From the NCBI GenBank assembly GCA_963576735.1, contig OY755175.1, forward strand, positions 12,106,401 to 12,170,400: DNA of 64,000 bases, read 5' to 3'. Positions 45,101 through 58,600 of this stretch are shown here, in pieces. The stretch comes from Bedellia somnulentella. Taxonomy: Eukaryota; Arthropoda; Insecta; Lepidoptera; Bedelliidae. Under the pieces are notes generated by a model. It ran no database searches. It saw only the letters and a list, made by a program, of their open reading frames with translations, and was not told where the DNA came from. Position 1 is the stretch's first letter. The number at the start of each line of letters is the position of its first letter. A program made the position numbers and the translations under genes.

Positions 45101-45569
45101 AGCTTTACGGGTTTTCGTGCTATCACCTTTGTGTGTTTATCTTGTGCTAGGAACTATATTTTTGCTCTTTGGATTTGTGTCTTTGTTCCGAATCCGAACT
45201 GTGATGAAACATGATGGAACTAAAACAGACAAACTTGAGAAGCTAATGATCCGCATCGGTGTATTTGGAGTTTTATATACAGTGCCAGCTTTAATTGTTA
45301 TAGCATGTCTTATTTATGAACAAATGTATTTTGATAGTTGGATGATCACTTGGCACAGAGATATGTGCTCCACACCATATGCTATCCCATGTCCAATCAA
45401 TCAAAGACACTTTTATAGGCCAAAATTTGAAGTTTTTATGATAAAGTACTTAATGACTATGATTGTTGGTATTACATCCAGTTTCTGGATCTGGTCTGGT
45501 AAAACACTAGTATCTTGGCGTCAGTTCTTCGATAAATTGAAAGGGCAGAAGACTGAGGCCTATGTTTAG
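42188..45569 (+). CDS. fz: Frizzled Wnt receptor
   Basis: A seven-pass plasma-membrane receptor for Wnt ligands and planar polarity. Two exons, 42188-43394 and 45055-45569, joined by a GT-AG intron, encode 573 residues. A signal peptide covers about residues 1-30. The cysteine-rich domain (about 46-158) has the expected ten cysteines, with [24 protein letters not shown] and PPCRHLC. Seven hydrophobic helices follow, from [14 protein letters not shown] to [13 protein letters not shown]. The cytoplasmic tail keeps the Dishevelled-binding KTLVSW motif and ends in KTEAYV, a PDZ-ligand-like terminus. The cysteine-rich domain looks closest to insect fz rather than fz2. The intron holds an RTE fragment and a SINE. 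Confidence 0.93.
43535..44262 (+). repeat. RTE LINE 3' fragment in the frizzled intron
   Basis: A 5'-truncated copy, open from 43546 to 44106, encoding the RTE C-terminal third ([40 protein letters not shown]). It is followed by the 3' UTR with GGCGTGAGTATATG and TATG repeats. It is less decayed than most other copies. Confidence 0.93.
44443..44692 (-). repeat. SINE family B in the frizzled intron
   Basis: A near full-length minus-strand copy, from the CATACATATGCTCACGGC tail to CCGACACTACACAGC. Confidence 0.92.
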
Positions 45570-46318
45570 TATAATATATAATTGGAAACAGTCAGATTTT
45601 ACTGAGTGTCAATTTTGATATAATTTTTTAATTTTATCATCGAATAAGTCAAACTGGGATGGTGATTTGTTAATTGACTCAAATGTACTTACAATCAAGA
45701 CTGAAACTTTGCAATCAAGATAAAAACATACTCATAATTTTGTTAAGGTATTGAATATATAGTCATCGTCTGTAATTTTTAATTATTTTGCTACTACTAA
45801 AATAATTCTTTTAACAATAATGATTTAGATTATTTCTGGATGTAAGATCTAACTAGCTTTAATTTATTTTAAGAGCGCCATAAATGTTTAAGAATTGTTC
45901 ATTTAACTCTGTTCAATGATGTTTTGCGTATTGAGTAGGTGCATAAACCAGTAAACAATCGAAAGATCAGTACATTGGAGTGCAGGCTTTCATACTCATT
46001 GTCTTTCTATTTATATGTTGTAATTTTATCTTAACAAGAAAGTGACCAAGACTGTGGTGACTTATGTTAGTGTTAACTGTTTTGTACCCTAAGAAATATG
46101 TCTTGAAACTACAAGTATTAAAATCCAGTATCCAGTGAATTTCTGCAACTATTTTCAACTTTATTCTTTTAATATTTACAAATTTATACTTTTTTTATCT
46201 TTTTGACATTTGTAATTGAATAAGTAGATATAAGATTATTGCATTTTTATACATGTTAAATGTGGCATAAGAATATTGACTAGTTTTGTACATAAATGTT
46301 ATTTTATGTATGAAAAAC

Positions 46319-46324
46319 AATAAA
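46319..46324 (+). terminator. frizzled polyadenylation signal
   Basis: AATAAA 750 bp after the frizzled stop. The sequence between (45570-46318) is AT-rich with no ORF and is probably the 3' UTR. Confidence 0.6.
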
Positions 46325-46431
46325 AAATTAAAATTACATGTTTTTATTATTTAAAGCTTCGATTTTATGATGACTAAGGAATTCGAATAAGTAACAGCGT
46401 TTTTTCTCGTCTGCGATTATAAAATCTGTTA

Positions 46432-47917
46432 AAAATAGATAATATTTACATTATCGGTGGAAAACATTATTTTCAATATAGTTAGTGCACATGACTTCAG
46501 TATAGTGTGTTTACAATATTTTATGTGATACGGATGACTTTATAATTTATAACAGTAACGTTTAGAGTCGTAAACAGAAGTTTTAAGATCCAAAATCGCG
46601 CGATCTTTCGTTAGTGAATATCAACAGGCATTGAACATCCGTAAGCTGTACAGCCAAAAGAGACGGCCGAGTGAGAAGAGGACGAATATATCTGCTCAGA
46701 CTATCGCAAGTATTCACTTCAACTTACTATTATGGACTGTATTGCATGTAAACAACACATTAACATAGCTGAACGCCTTAAATGTTGCTCCTGCAATGCT
46801 TTATATCATTACAAGTGTCTTCGAATAAGAACAACTCAATACAAGTCCAATTTACATCATTATGACACAACCTGGCAATGTCCGGAATGCCTTAACTCCT
46901 TAAAACGTCTAAAAAACGATAATACGCCCGTAAGAATTTCTGTTCAGCCAACCACAGAGACTGATTCCGACCACAGTTTCTTAGGAGATACTTTAAATCC
47001 AGACTCTCCAATTGCAGGGAGTAGTCATAAAAATGAACAATTTGTATCATTAAACCAACTGAGCGACCTCTTAGATAAGAAATTAAAGATTAATTACGAC
47101 TCGCTTGTAACAGAAATAACATCTAAACTTGAAGCTAAGATCTTATGTTCCCTGCAAGACATGAAAAAAGACTTTAAATCAGAACTTTTTACATTAAAAC
47201 GTGAACAAGAAAACATGGCTAACAAAATAGGTAAGATTGAAAAGGTAGTACAAACACTTGAAAAAGAAAAAGAATATTTAGAATCTCAGGTACAACACTT
47301 ATTAAGCCAAATTGGACAAAACCAAACACAGCCCTTTGTTAATTCTCATTCTTGTGAAAACCAAAGAAAAATTGTAATATACGGTTTAAATGAAGGTTAT
47401 GATGAAGATGAATATACTTTGAACCAGAAACTTATAAACGCTTTCTATGAGTTACTGAATGTGGACATAACCGGCTACATAGAAGAAGCCACTCGTATAG
47501 GAAGATACGGGAATCGGCCGCGACCAATTGTGATCGAATTGATTAGTAAAAAAATGAAAAGGTACTTGCTCAATAATTCCGGCTACTTAAAAAATGTAAG
47601 ATTGTCTGTCTCTGAATACTTGGATGAAACTGGTAAAAGAAAAAGGAGACAATTATTAGAAAAGCTACATCGAGCACGGAAAAATGGAAATCATGCAGTA
47701 GTACGAAATGGAGAACTCTATATTAACGGAAAACTAGATAAAGTGGCAGAGACTGAAGATACCCAAAATATAACTCATAACAAGGGGAATACAACAATAA
47801 ATCATACATTTCGAGGCTAAGGATACACCTGGAATATTTAGGATTATTTATCAAAACGCACAAAGTATTAACAATAAACTTCATTTAATAGAATCATTTT
47901 TAGATGAAAATAAGTTA
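46432..47917 (+). mobile_element. LINE with intact ORF1 but ORF2 cut after about 30 codons
   Basis: A ~300-bp leader precedes ORF1. Directly after the ORF1 stop a second frame opens with IFRIIYQNAQSINNKLHLIE, the usual start of a LINE endonuclease, and ends at a TAA near 47917, after which unrelated sequence begins. LINEs are normally truncated at the 5' end, so this 3' loss is unusual. The left boundary is approximate. Confidence 0.7.
46732..47820 (+). CDS. LINE ORF1 with PHD-like zinc finger and coiled coil
   Basis: A 362-residue ORF1 protein. Residues 3-55 contain a Cys/His finger of PHD type (CIACKQHINIAERLKCCSC, YHYKCL, WQCPEC). Residues ~115-190 are a predicted coiled coil rich in Lys/Glu/Leu. 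Residues ~205-320 resemble the L1 ORF1 RNA-binding fold (RKIVIYGLNEGYDEDEYTLN, EATRIGRYGNRPRPIVIELI, LDETGKRKRRQLLEKLHRAR). It would bind the element's RNA. It is intact although the rest of the element is lost. A domesticated host gene is a less likely alternative. Confidence 0.82.
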   Translation: MDCIACKQHINIAERLKCCSCNALYHYKCLRIRTTQYKSNLHHYDTTWQCPECLNSLKRLKNDNTPVRISVQPTTETDSDHSFLGDTLNPDSPIAGSSHKNEQFVSLNQLSDLLDKKLKINYDSLVTEITSKLEAKILCSLQDMKKDFKSELFTLKREQENMANKIGKIEKVVQTLEKEKEYLESQVQHLLSQIGQNQTQPFVNSHSCENQRKIVIYGLNEGYDEDEYTLNQKLINAFYELLNVDITGYIEEATRIGRYGNRPRPIVIELISKKMKRYLLNNSGYLKNVRLSVSEYLDETGKRKRRQLLEKLHRARKNGNHAVVRNGELYINGKLDKVAETEDTQNITHNKGNTTINHTFRG

Positions 47918-47944
47918 TAATATATAATAATAATATTCCCTGAT

Positions 47945-48065
47945 AATTAAACAAAACATGTTACTGAAACAAAGACACATTGGTGGAAGTCCGACTCAGA
48001 ATTTAAACCCAAGCCTTTGCATTTAAGACTGCTCTTTCCTACTGAGCTACCTAGGTAGTTAAGTT
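47945..48065 (-). repeat. tRNA-headed SINE fragment
   Basis: Minus-strand A box (TAGCTCAGTAGGAAAGAGC) and B-box-like GGGTTTAAATTCTGAGTCGG, followed by sequence resembling family A (TGTGTCTTTGTTTC). It abuts the truncated LINE. Confidence 0.65.
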
Positions 48066-48715
48066 GTTTTATCTTTAGTTGAGTGTCTGAGAGACATGTG
48101 TAAAATGGATATGTTGAAGTCAGTTCAGCATTTAAATCCTTTGGTGGACGATCACCACTTAGTAAAGTGAATGAGTTGCAACTGCAAGAGATAGTGAAAA
48201 TTGCATGTGCGTCGTCCTTTGATGGGGGGGGAGTATAATGTGAAAATAATATTACACACAGACGGGAAAAAGCAAGCTATTTTTACGCGTTATTATTACA
48301 AAAAACGGGGGTCATAGGTTTTGTAACTACCCTCATTTTTTTGGTACATTATTTAGCAAAACGTATACGCGTAGTTTCGTTACTGAACAGTAATTCTTTG
48401 TTTGTCCAGCCAGACCTTATACACATGGTAAGTTGAAAAGGTAACTCCGAAATCTATTTATGAAGACCTGTTAAATATGGATCTGGGTGGGAGAGTTCTC
48501 AAACGCGGATAGAATACCGTTTAATATGAGTCCCTTTGTGGTCGGCCTTTAGTTGCAAGTTTCAACGAATGAAGGAAACATGAAAAATCTGTGATATAAT
48601 TTTATCTGACCTGAGTTTTACAGTGGAGGAGAACATAATATTACCACTGAACTTGTTTATCTCATGTGTCTGCGCGATGGGTGCCACTTAATGCAAAACA
48701 AAAGTGTATTGATAT
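48066..48715. other. No gene seen
   Basis: About 650 bp without a supportable gene or recognised repeat. There is a G8 run near 48224-48231. Confidence 0.5.
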
Positions 48716-48721
48716 GGGATA

Positions 48722-49012
48722 AGGGGAACATGTAAAAGACTTTGTATATCTGGGAAGTTTGTTTACTAGGGATGGAAAATGTGATGAAGACACCGAAAAA
48801 AATGTAATGCACAGTAAATGGAACAGTGAATAGCCTAATTACTAGTCAGTATGGATGATGCTATTTTAGTTCCTAAGCTTATGTATGACAGTGAATATTG
48901 AGTGTGGCAGAAGAATCATGAATGCAGTAGATATAATGTTCCTAGTGAAAGAAATAAATAGGTTATGTGATGGAGTGAGAAATTGTGTTATTCGTGAAAG
49001 AAACGGTGGGAA
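48722..49012 (+). repeat. RTE LINE fragment, decayed
   Basis: TTTGTATATCTGGGAAGTTT and AGGGATGGAAAATGTGATGA match the RTE coding region in order. Many indels and stops. Confidence 0.8.
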
Positions 49013-49021
49013 ATAAGATAT

Positions 49022-49272
49022 TTTAACATACATACATATACTCACGGCAATAGTTCCCTAGTTGGGGTAGCCAGAGCCAAGGAATTATAAATTCCTCAGC
49101 CACTTTTGGAAGTTGAATGGGGAAAAGACGGTAATATAAAGGTTTTTCGTGATGGGTCTCCAACCGCATCGCCCAAAAATCCAATAAAAAGCCCCAATAC
49201 CCTTAGTCGCCTCTTACGACACCCGTGGGTAGAAAGGGGTAGCGACATTCTAAGCCGGCACTACACGGCAAT
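49022..49272 (-). repeat. SINE family B
   Basis: Near full-length, from the CATACATACATATACTCACG tail to CCGGCACTACACGGC. Confidence 0.9.
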
Positions 49273-49300
49273 ATATTTTAAATAGATAGAAAAGAGATAG

Positions 49301-49760
49301 CTGTGTAGTGTCGGTTTAGAATAGCACTACCCCATTTCTACTTATGGGTGTTCGTAAGAGGCGACTAGGGTTATTGGTACTTTTTAAGCAATTGGCCTAT
49401 TTTCCAGTTCTCTCGCTCGCTTTCCGACTTGTTTCGATTTCCGAGCGAGAGAACTGGAAAATACCGAAAGAAGTTAAGTATGTTTTTATTTACAGAGCGA
49501 AAAGTATAGATCACATGTTTTTTTTATTTCTTATTTTCACTGAAGCAAAGAATATCATTCTATACTTTCTCAGTTTGAACTAGGCAGTGATATTTTTCAT
49601 TATTAAATATTTAGATAATTACAATATTTTAGATAGGCATTCCATAGGCAAAGTTGTTTAGTTTGATGTCCTTTATCGATTTATAATATAAAAAGGGTAT
49701 GTTACAAAAGCAAGGTCTAGGCCAATTTTTGGAGACTAAACCTTTATTTTACAACTAGCT
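49301..49760 (+). repeat. SINE family B copy interrupted by a foldback MITE
   Basis: The 5' part (GTGTAGTGTCGGTTTAGAAT) runs to about 49389. After the foldback element, TTTGGAGACTAAACCTTTAT at 49727-49746 continues the family B order. It then passes into a common insect-repeat-like sequence (GCTGTGCCCGCGTCTTCGTT) whose family I cannot name. Confidence 0.65.
49390..49727. repeat. Foldback MITE, copy 2, one arm deleted
   Basis: It starts AATTGGCCTA and then jumps to the central part. The right arm matches copies 1 and 3 to the end (GGTCTAGGCCAATT). The centre differs, with a short GAGCGAGAGAACTGG palindrome. Confidence 0.85.
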
Positions 49761-50557
49761 GTGCCCGCGTCTTCGTTCGCGTGATTGTCGAGAACAAAAA
49801 AACGTCGCTTAGTTAAGAGTATATCACCTTTTTGAAATAAAATAAAGAACCAATAAAATCTAATGCGGACACTTATTGTGATGTTGATTGTTGTTGTTTT
49901 ATAATGATATTTAATTAATTACAGTAGCCATTATCCAGTTGAAATAATAAAAGGTCGTGACTGTGTGTATCTCATTTGAATTAGTGTATATTTAGATACA
50001 GTTACAGGGTTAGCCAAAGATTATGGATCGCTACCTTGTACGATCCTAGCAGAGCTGCATAATGCATCAATATATTTATAAAGCCCTTTTGTTTATAACA
50101 CTTCGGAATTTTGCATATAGATCATATATCAATCCCGCCCGATTTCGGCCACAGCAACTTCTGGTATCCGGCTATTAAGAGTGTGTTCATGTGCTCTCAT
50201 GTGACTGACATAGCCAATCTTTCCGACAAATGTTCTATGACGTATGTTGAAAAATCAGTAACCCTCCAATATATAGGTAGTTATTATTGATGGCCGCAGG
50301 TGGTCGGGCCTTGAGCTCATCACTCTTTGCTTCGAGCTCATCACGTCTTTTCCTTCCGAAAAGAAATATTAACCGGTTGACAGGAAGGGGGTGAAATTTA
50401 AATTAGTAAATTTCACTCAAGAAAGAATAAAACAAACGGGGTAAGCTAAATAAAACCGCTCAAAAAAGGTACTTTACTATTATTACGGTTTACGGTTGTA
50501 CAATGATAATACATTGAATTAAATCGATTTATCAGTGGCATAATATGCACTGTAATA
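49761..50557. other. No gene seen; one RTE remnant
   Basis: AT-rich sequence. At 50000-50112 a decayed RTE 3' end (ATGGATCGCTACCTTGTACG, AAAGCCCTTTTG) lies in minus orientation. Nothing else is recognised. Confidence 0.5.
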
Positions 50558-50802
50558 GCTGTGTAGTGTCGGCTTAGAATAGCACTACCCCATTTCTTCC
50601 GGTGGATGTACGTAAGAGGCAACTAACGGTATTGGGGGTTTTTAAGGGATTTTTGGGCGATGCGGTTGGAGACCATCACCAACAACCTTTATTTTACCAT
50701 CTTTTCCCCACTCAATTTTCCAAAAGTGGCTGAGGAATTTCTAATTCCTTAGCTCTGGCTACCCCTTCTAGGGATTTATAGTCGTGAGTATATCTATGTA
50801 TA
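50558..50802 (+). repeat. SINE family B
   Basis: A full-length copy beginning CTGTGTAGTGTCGGCTTAGA and ending GTCGTGAGTATATCTATG. Confidence 0.93.
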
Positions 50803-50901
50803 ATATGCAAATATAACTAAATTAAGGTTAGTCACTAAGGTCACTACATCGTTTTAGTGTTTAAAAAAGTAGAACTTAAAAGATGTCTTATGTTTCTGGT
50901 G

Positions 50902-51160
50902 TTTAATACATACATACATACATATTCTCACGCCGTTAGTTTCCATTGGGGTAGGCAGAGACTATCGATCGCCACTTTGTACTTTACACTTTTTTTATCG
51001 CCAATGTGGAAGGTAATGTTAGTAGAGGACGACCTCGGAGGACACATTTGGATCAAATAGAAAACGTGCTCAAAAAGGCAGGTGTCCGCAGTATGAAGAA
51101 TAAAAGAGCATGTATGAAAAGATTGATGGATGTAAACGAAGCCAGAGAGGTTTGGTGTTT
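50902..51160. repeat. Two opposed RTE 3' pieces
   Basis: 50902-50982 is a minus-strand RTE 3' tail (CATACATACATACATATTCT, GGGGTAGGCAGAGACTATCG). 50996-51155 is a plus-strand RTE coding end (GTAATGTTAGTAGAGGACGA, AAGAATAAAAGAGCATGTAT). They meet nose to nose, possibly by rearrangement or twin-primed insertion. Confidence 0.8.
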
Positions 51161-52452
51161 AATGTAGACCAAAATTCAGTTTTTTATTATAAACGTTCAC
51201 GAAAACGGGTTGTGAAGTGACGTGCATTTGAAGAATGGCTAAGAATTTCAAAATTCTGCTTACCAAATTGGATTTATTAATAGGCAGACTATTTACATAA
51301 TATATTAATAAGCCTAATTTAAGAAACTAAGTAAAGATAATATTTAAAAGCATTTTAGTTATTTTCATAGTCGGCGAATTCAGTTGACATTGGCAGCTTG
51401 TATTAATTTCGTCTTGCTTGTTTCCTGTAGCTTCTATTACTTTAACCGACTTTAAAATAAGGGGTTAAATGGGCTAAAAAAATGCAAATTTTATTTTTGC
51501 TTTATTTTATTTTGGTTCTTTATTTTATTTATGCACAACGCCATCTATAGGACTTTGGATTCCAACTATCAACATTAGTTCTATATTTAAACTTAAGATG
51601 TCGTTGCAAGTACTATACTGAATTGCGTAACGTAATATTTTTCTTCTTGAACTCACAAAATTAATCATATCTTTTGATAGAGTGAATCGATTTCCTTATG
51701 GTGTGGACCTTATGGCCGTAATTATATGAATGTATACATGTTCGAAATACGTCAAATAGATCTGCAGGAGTATCTAAACAGATAAAAATTTATGGTTATG
51801 GAAGTCGGTACCGAATGCACAGGAAAACTCTCAATAAACATGATGCGAGAATGATAGTATCTTGGAAATGGGTCTTAACAAACGGTTTAAATTAGTAAGG
51901 GGTGGTCGAGAACTAATTAGAATGCCTGCACCAGTAGGTGCTTTTATGTTTCACGTCGAGGTGACATAGTCCGCTATCTCTCTCACGCCCCTTTATACGA
52001 GGATTACATTTTATAACTTTAAATCACTAGACTTATCCAACTATACAATACCAATCTTCGTGACGATACACTTTGCAGTCTTTAAGAACTAATATTAAGA
52101 CACCCTCAAACTAGTGGATTTTGAATCTGTAAAAAAAACCTATCTAACTTAAAAATTAAGACGAAAAATAACTTTTGACGATAAATCTAGTGTTATTGGA
52201 TCAGACAAAGAGAAACACTACCATAACATGTTAAAATACACATTTCTTATACTCAAAAGACAGTTTGTATCACATGGTTTTATTGCTCTGCTGCTTATTT
52301 CAAAAGAAAAAAAAAGTACTTGTTTTAAATAATTATATATTGTGTGTTGTAGAACATTCACAAATTGCATAAATAAGTATTTTCAAAACATACAGTTAAA
52401 TTACCATAACTTCTCGCATACATTCACTTATTATTAAGAATTAAGTCTATTT
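51161..52452. other. No gene seen
   Basis: About 1.3 kb of AT-rich sequence with no supportable gene. The part nearest 52452 is likely the SEC61B 3' UTR. Confidence 0.45.
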
Positions 52453-54228
<1,776 letters not shown>

Positions 54229-54807
54229 TTTGAGACAATAATTTGATAGTACGTAGGGTGCTTAATGCAACTCTGATACAAAATAAAATAGTTATCCCAG
54301 AGCGAGAGGACCGCGGACACAAAAAGTAACTTTGTTGGCACTTTCAATTTGAAATGAAATTGACAACGCAACGCGAACAATGACACGTTTACAAAAATAT
54401 TGCCATGTTAAATATATGCTTATTTAAGCTGGGTTTACATTAAATAAGTGCATTGAAATTTAACTCGCAAGTTATTTTGGTGTTGTTAAATCGTTTTAAA
54501 GAAGGTATATTAAAATTCCAATCTAAATGACATTTGAGTTGGATGGAAACGTTGGATTCACGATCCCTCCCTGACCTCCCTCATAAGTCATGAAACTCAT
54601 GAAGTTGATAACTGTGATTGGATTAGTGGCTGCATCTCGGCTTCGCACTACATTTGCTTATCAGGTTTGCGCCTCTTCAAGGTTTAGGTTTAGGTTAGAT
54701 TTAAATACATTCTTTCACTGTTTGGCATTTTCATCACTCAACTTGATTGCATAGCGAACGTGAAAAGCGCCGTTAATTTTGATAATGTCAACACAGCGTA
54801 AAGCCTA

Positions 54808-55404
54808 AATTGGCCTAGACCTCGCTTTTTTAACATACCCTTTTTATATTATAAATCGATAAAGGACATCAAACTTAACAACTTTGCCTATGGAATGCCT
54901 ATCTAAAATATTGTAATTTTCAAAATATAATAATAATTAAATATTGTCGTACCTAGTTCAAACTGAGAATGTATACAATGAGATTCCTTGCTTCAGTGAA
55001 AATAAAAAATAAAAAAAAAACATTTGATCTATGGTGTAAACAAAAACATAACCTCTTTCGGTATTTTCCAGTTCAATCGCTCGCTTACCGGTTTATTTTC
55101 ATGATATTATTTTTCAACGATGATCAATACAACTGGAAAATACAGAAAGAAGTTATATTTTTGTTTACAGAGCGAAAAGCATATATCAAATGTTTTTTTT
55201 TATTTTTTATTTTCACTGAAGCAAGGAATCTCATTGTATACATTCTCAGTTTGAACTAGGTACGACAATTTTTAATTATTATTATATTTTGAAAATTACA
55301 ATATTTTAGATAGGCATTCCATAGGCAAAGTTGTTAAGTTTGATGTCCTTTATCGATTTATAATATAAAAAGGGTATGTTAAAAAAGCGAGGTCTAGGCC
55401 AATT
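54808..55404. repeat. Long foldback MITE, copy 3
   Basis: A 597-bp near-palindrome with the same ends (AATTGGCCTAGACC and complement) and internal sequence as copy 1. It lies between the divergent genes SEC61B and PDE12, about 250 bp upstream of the PDE12 start. Confidence 0.92.
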
Positions 55405-55653
55405 GGAGATTTTGACATGACATGAATGACATGCAGTACAGTGAGTGACACTTCATCTTCAATCTTCATGGTTTGTTTGGTTTGTTATTGTTGCGGTGTT
55501 TGTCGATGTCGAGTTGAGTTTGGGATTTGGAGGTTAGGTAGGTATGCAATGAATATCTCTTTCTGTTGAATATTTTAAATAACTTTGCAAAACGTTTTTA
55601 AAATAATAGATCCCATTAACTAAACTCATTGTAATTGAAAACAAAAGTTATGA

Positions 55654-58600
55654 ATGAATGTTCAGTTGGCTAATAAATTATGCTTATTGCCCATAATGCT
55701 TTATCAATTTAACAGGATTTTTACCAGGTATTATTCAAATATATTGAAATTGACAAAAGATTCAAAAATGGACAAAGAAAAATGTTATTTTCGACTGAAT
55801 CAGAACGAAGAGAAAGTTGACATAAACTTTTTGTACCCTGTGAAAGAAACAAACTTCAGACAGTTTAATTTTATAAGAAAGCCTTCAGAATCATTAGAAA
55901 GCATCCTGAATCGAGTAGTTTCCAATATTCATAAGGTTGTGAACAAATCTAATAAATCAAAAAGTGTGCTAAACCCCGTAAACACACTTGGGCAGTTCCT
56001 GGATGGTGATGGAAATGAGATAGATAAGACTTTGATGTGTATAGATTTATACTCTGCTAAGAGACCGATAAAAGTTAAGATATTTGATACTATTTTTGAA
56101 GTTGTCTTTGACCCTCCTTGGGTGTTGAATCTTGCTCTACCAAAAAGTTTGCTTGCTGGTTTTCCTGTGTATCCTGAAGATTTGGAAATGCAGAATACAG
56201 AAAAAGATAATACAACATTTACATGGTATAGTGGGCAACCTGTCAATGATGCGGGAAACAAAATCAGTGATATGCATATAAAATGGAAGTTTTTAATGAG
56301 TGGGTTTGTTTGTGTGCCACCAACATCAGCAGTTGGAGCAAAACTAAAATTGGATTGTTTACCAGGTAATCTATTATTATTTTTCCTTGCATTAAATTGT
56401 TGAACAAAGTGGGTATCTTGTTTAAGTAGAATAATGTGATCTAATTAACTATTTAATTTCAAAGGGACAATGATTTAAAATGGCACTTGTTTTGATCAAG
56501 TCTTGGAATTTAACAATTGTGTTGATAATACATACAAATACTGATGCTATTATTTTGCATGTAATTAGTTTGCTGTAATATGAATGATTTATAATATACA
56601 TACATACATATACTCATGGCTATAAACCCTACACAGTGTAGCTAGAGCTTTGGAATGAGAAATTCCTCAACCACTTTTGGAAGTTGAGTGGGGAAAAAAT
56701 GTTAATAAATGATTGTTGGTGATGGGTCTCCAACCACATTGCCCAAAAATCCTCAATTTAAGACTAACAATTGACTAATTAGATATAGTTTTGGCCTTTA
56801 GAAATTTAAATTATGTTTATCTGCAACCTCACCCACTTTTTAATGACAATGTCAAAAATATAAAGGGCATTGGATTAAATTTTTGAGAATAATGTATTAA
56901 GTGCATGAACTGTAACAACTTCTTCTGGAGCTTAGTTTACTAATTGATTAAAGAACTGTAAGTGATATTTATTTCATTCATGACATTGATGAAAACAATT
57001 GAATTAATCAATAAATTAACTAATAAAAAAACTGATGATTTTGAATAAATAAGGCTGTTATTTACACATTATCAATGACTATATGCTTTGTATTGGTATT
57101 TTTATGTGATTCCTTTTTCATGAAATAATATACCTACTTATATATTATTCATAATTGTAGCTTTTCACTTATTACATACATACGCCCGATTTCTGAATTG
57201 AGTATTCAAGCTGAGAACGACTTAAGTATTGTTTTGTCTAATTCAGTTGTTAAGATTTCAATGCAACAGAACAATACTTAAGTTGTTCTCAGCTGGAATA
57301 CTCAATTCAGAATTTGGGCGATACATACATATACTCACGGAGATAAATCCCTAGAAGGGGTAGCCAGAGCTAGGGAATAAGAAATTCCTCAGCCACTTTT
57401 GGAAAATTGATTGGGAAAAAGATGGTAAAGTAAAGGTTGTTGGTGATGGGTCTCCAACCGCATCGCCCAAAAATCCCTTAAAAACCCCTATACCGTTAGT
57501 CGCCTCTTACATACACCCATCGGTAGCAACGGGGTTGTGCTATTCTAAGCCGACACTACACGGCTCACTTATTAGCAATAAATATACAAAAATATATGAC
57601 ATAAAACTGCTGTGTAGTGTCGGCTTAGAATAGCACTACCCCATTTCTTCCGGTGGGTGTACGTAAGAGGCGACTAACGGTGTTGGGGCTTTTTAAGGGA
57701 CTTTTGGGCGATGGGGTTGGAGACCCATCACCAACAACCTTTATTCTACCATCTTTTCCCCACTCAACTTCCAAAAGTGGCTGAGAAATTTCTAATTTCT
57801 CAGCTCTGGCTACCCCTTTTAGGGATTTACAGCCGTGAGTATATGTATGTATGTATGTATGTAAATATACAAAAAAATGTGATAATATTTTCAGACAGCA
57901 TATAGCAATTCAACTGCCTGTACATTTTTAACTGATAAGCTTTTTTTTCAAAAGCAAAATCTATCTTTATACAGAGTATTTACAGAGAATATACAAATAA
58001 GTGTCACTTGAACAGTAACTTGTCTATAATTTTCTATTTATAGTTATAAACAGCTTTTCATGAATTTTCAGGAAACAAAACTACCACAGGTCCTCTTTTT
58101 GATGTAATGTCCTCAAGTGTTGTGGAAGCAGGCCCTGGTAGATGTCCATTTGAATCTAGGCACCTCTTCACTACTTCCAGACTAAAAGAAAAAAGGTATG
58201 GAACTTAAACTGTATTTTTATAGATACTTTTAACTTTGATACCCGGCGCCGACAACCGATCCTTGTGAAAAGTCCTGCATGTACTGATTTATTTTTTTCT
58301 GTTTGGTATCAAATCATTATAAACTTGCAAGGGCTATGAAAAAACGTATTGGGCCCGCGCGTGAGCAGTTCGATCATGCAAGCGGAAGTTGGCTGAACTG
58401 AGTTACGCCCGATTTCTGAATTGAGTATTCAAGCTGAGAAAAACTTAAGTATCATTTGTCTCATTCAGTTGTTAGCATTTCAATGCGACAGAACGATACT
58501 TAAGTTGGTCTCAGCTGGAATACAGAAATCGGGCGTTAGTGTATTAATATTATGTTTAACTCTAGCTGTTGCGTTTTGCGGCTATAAATACTTAAAAGGG

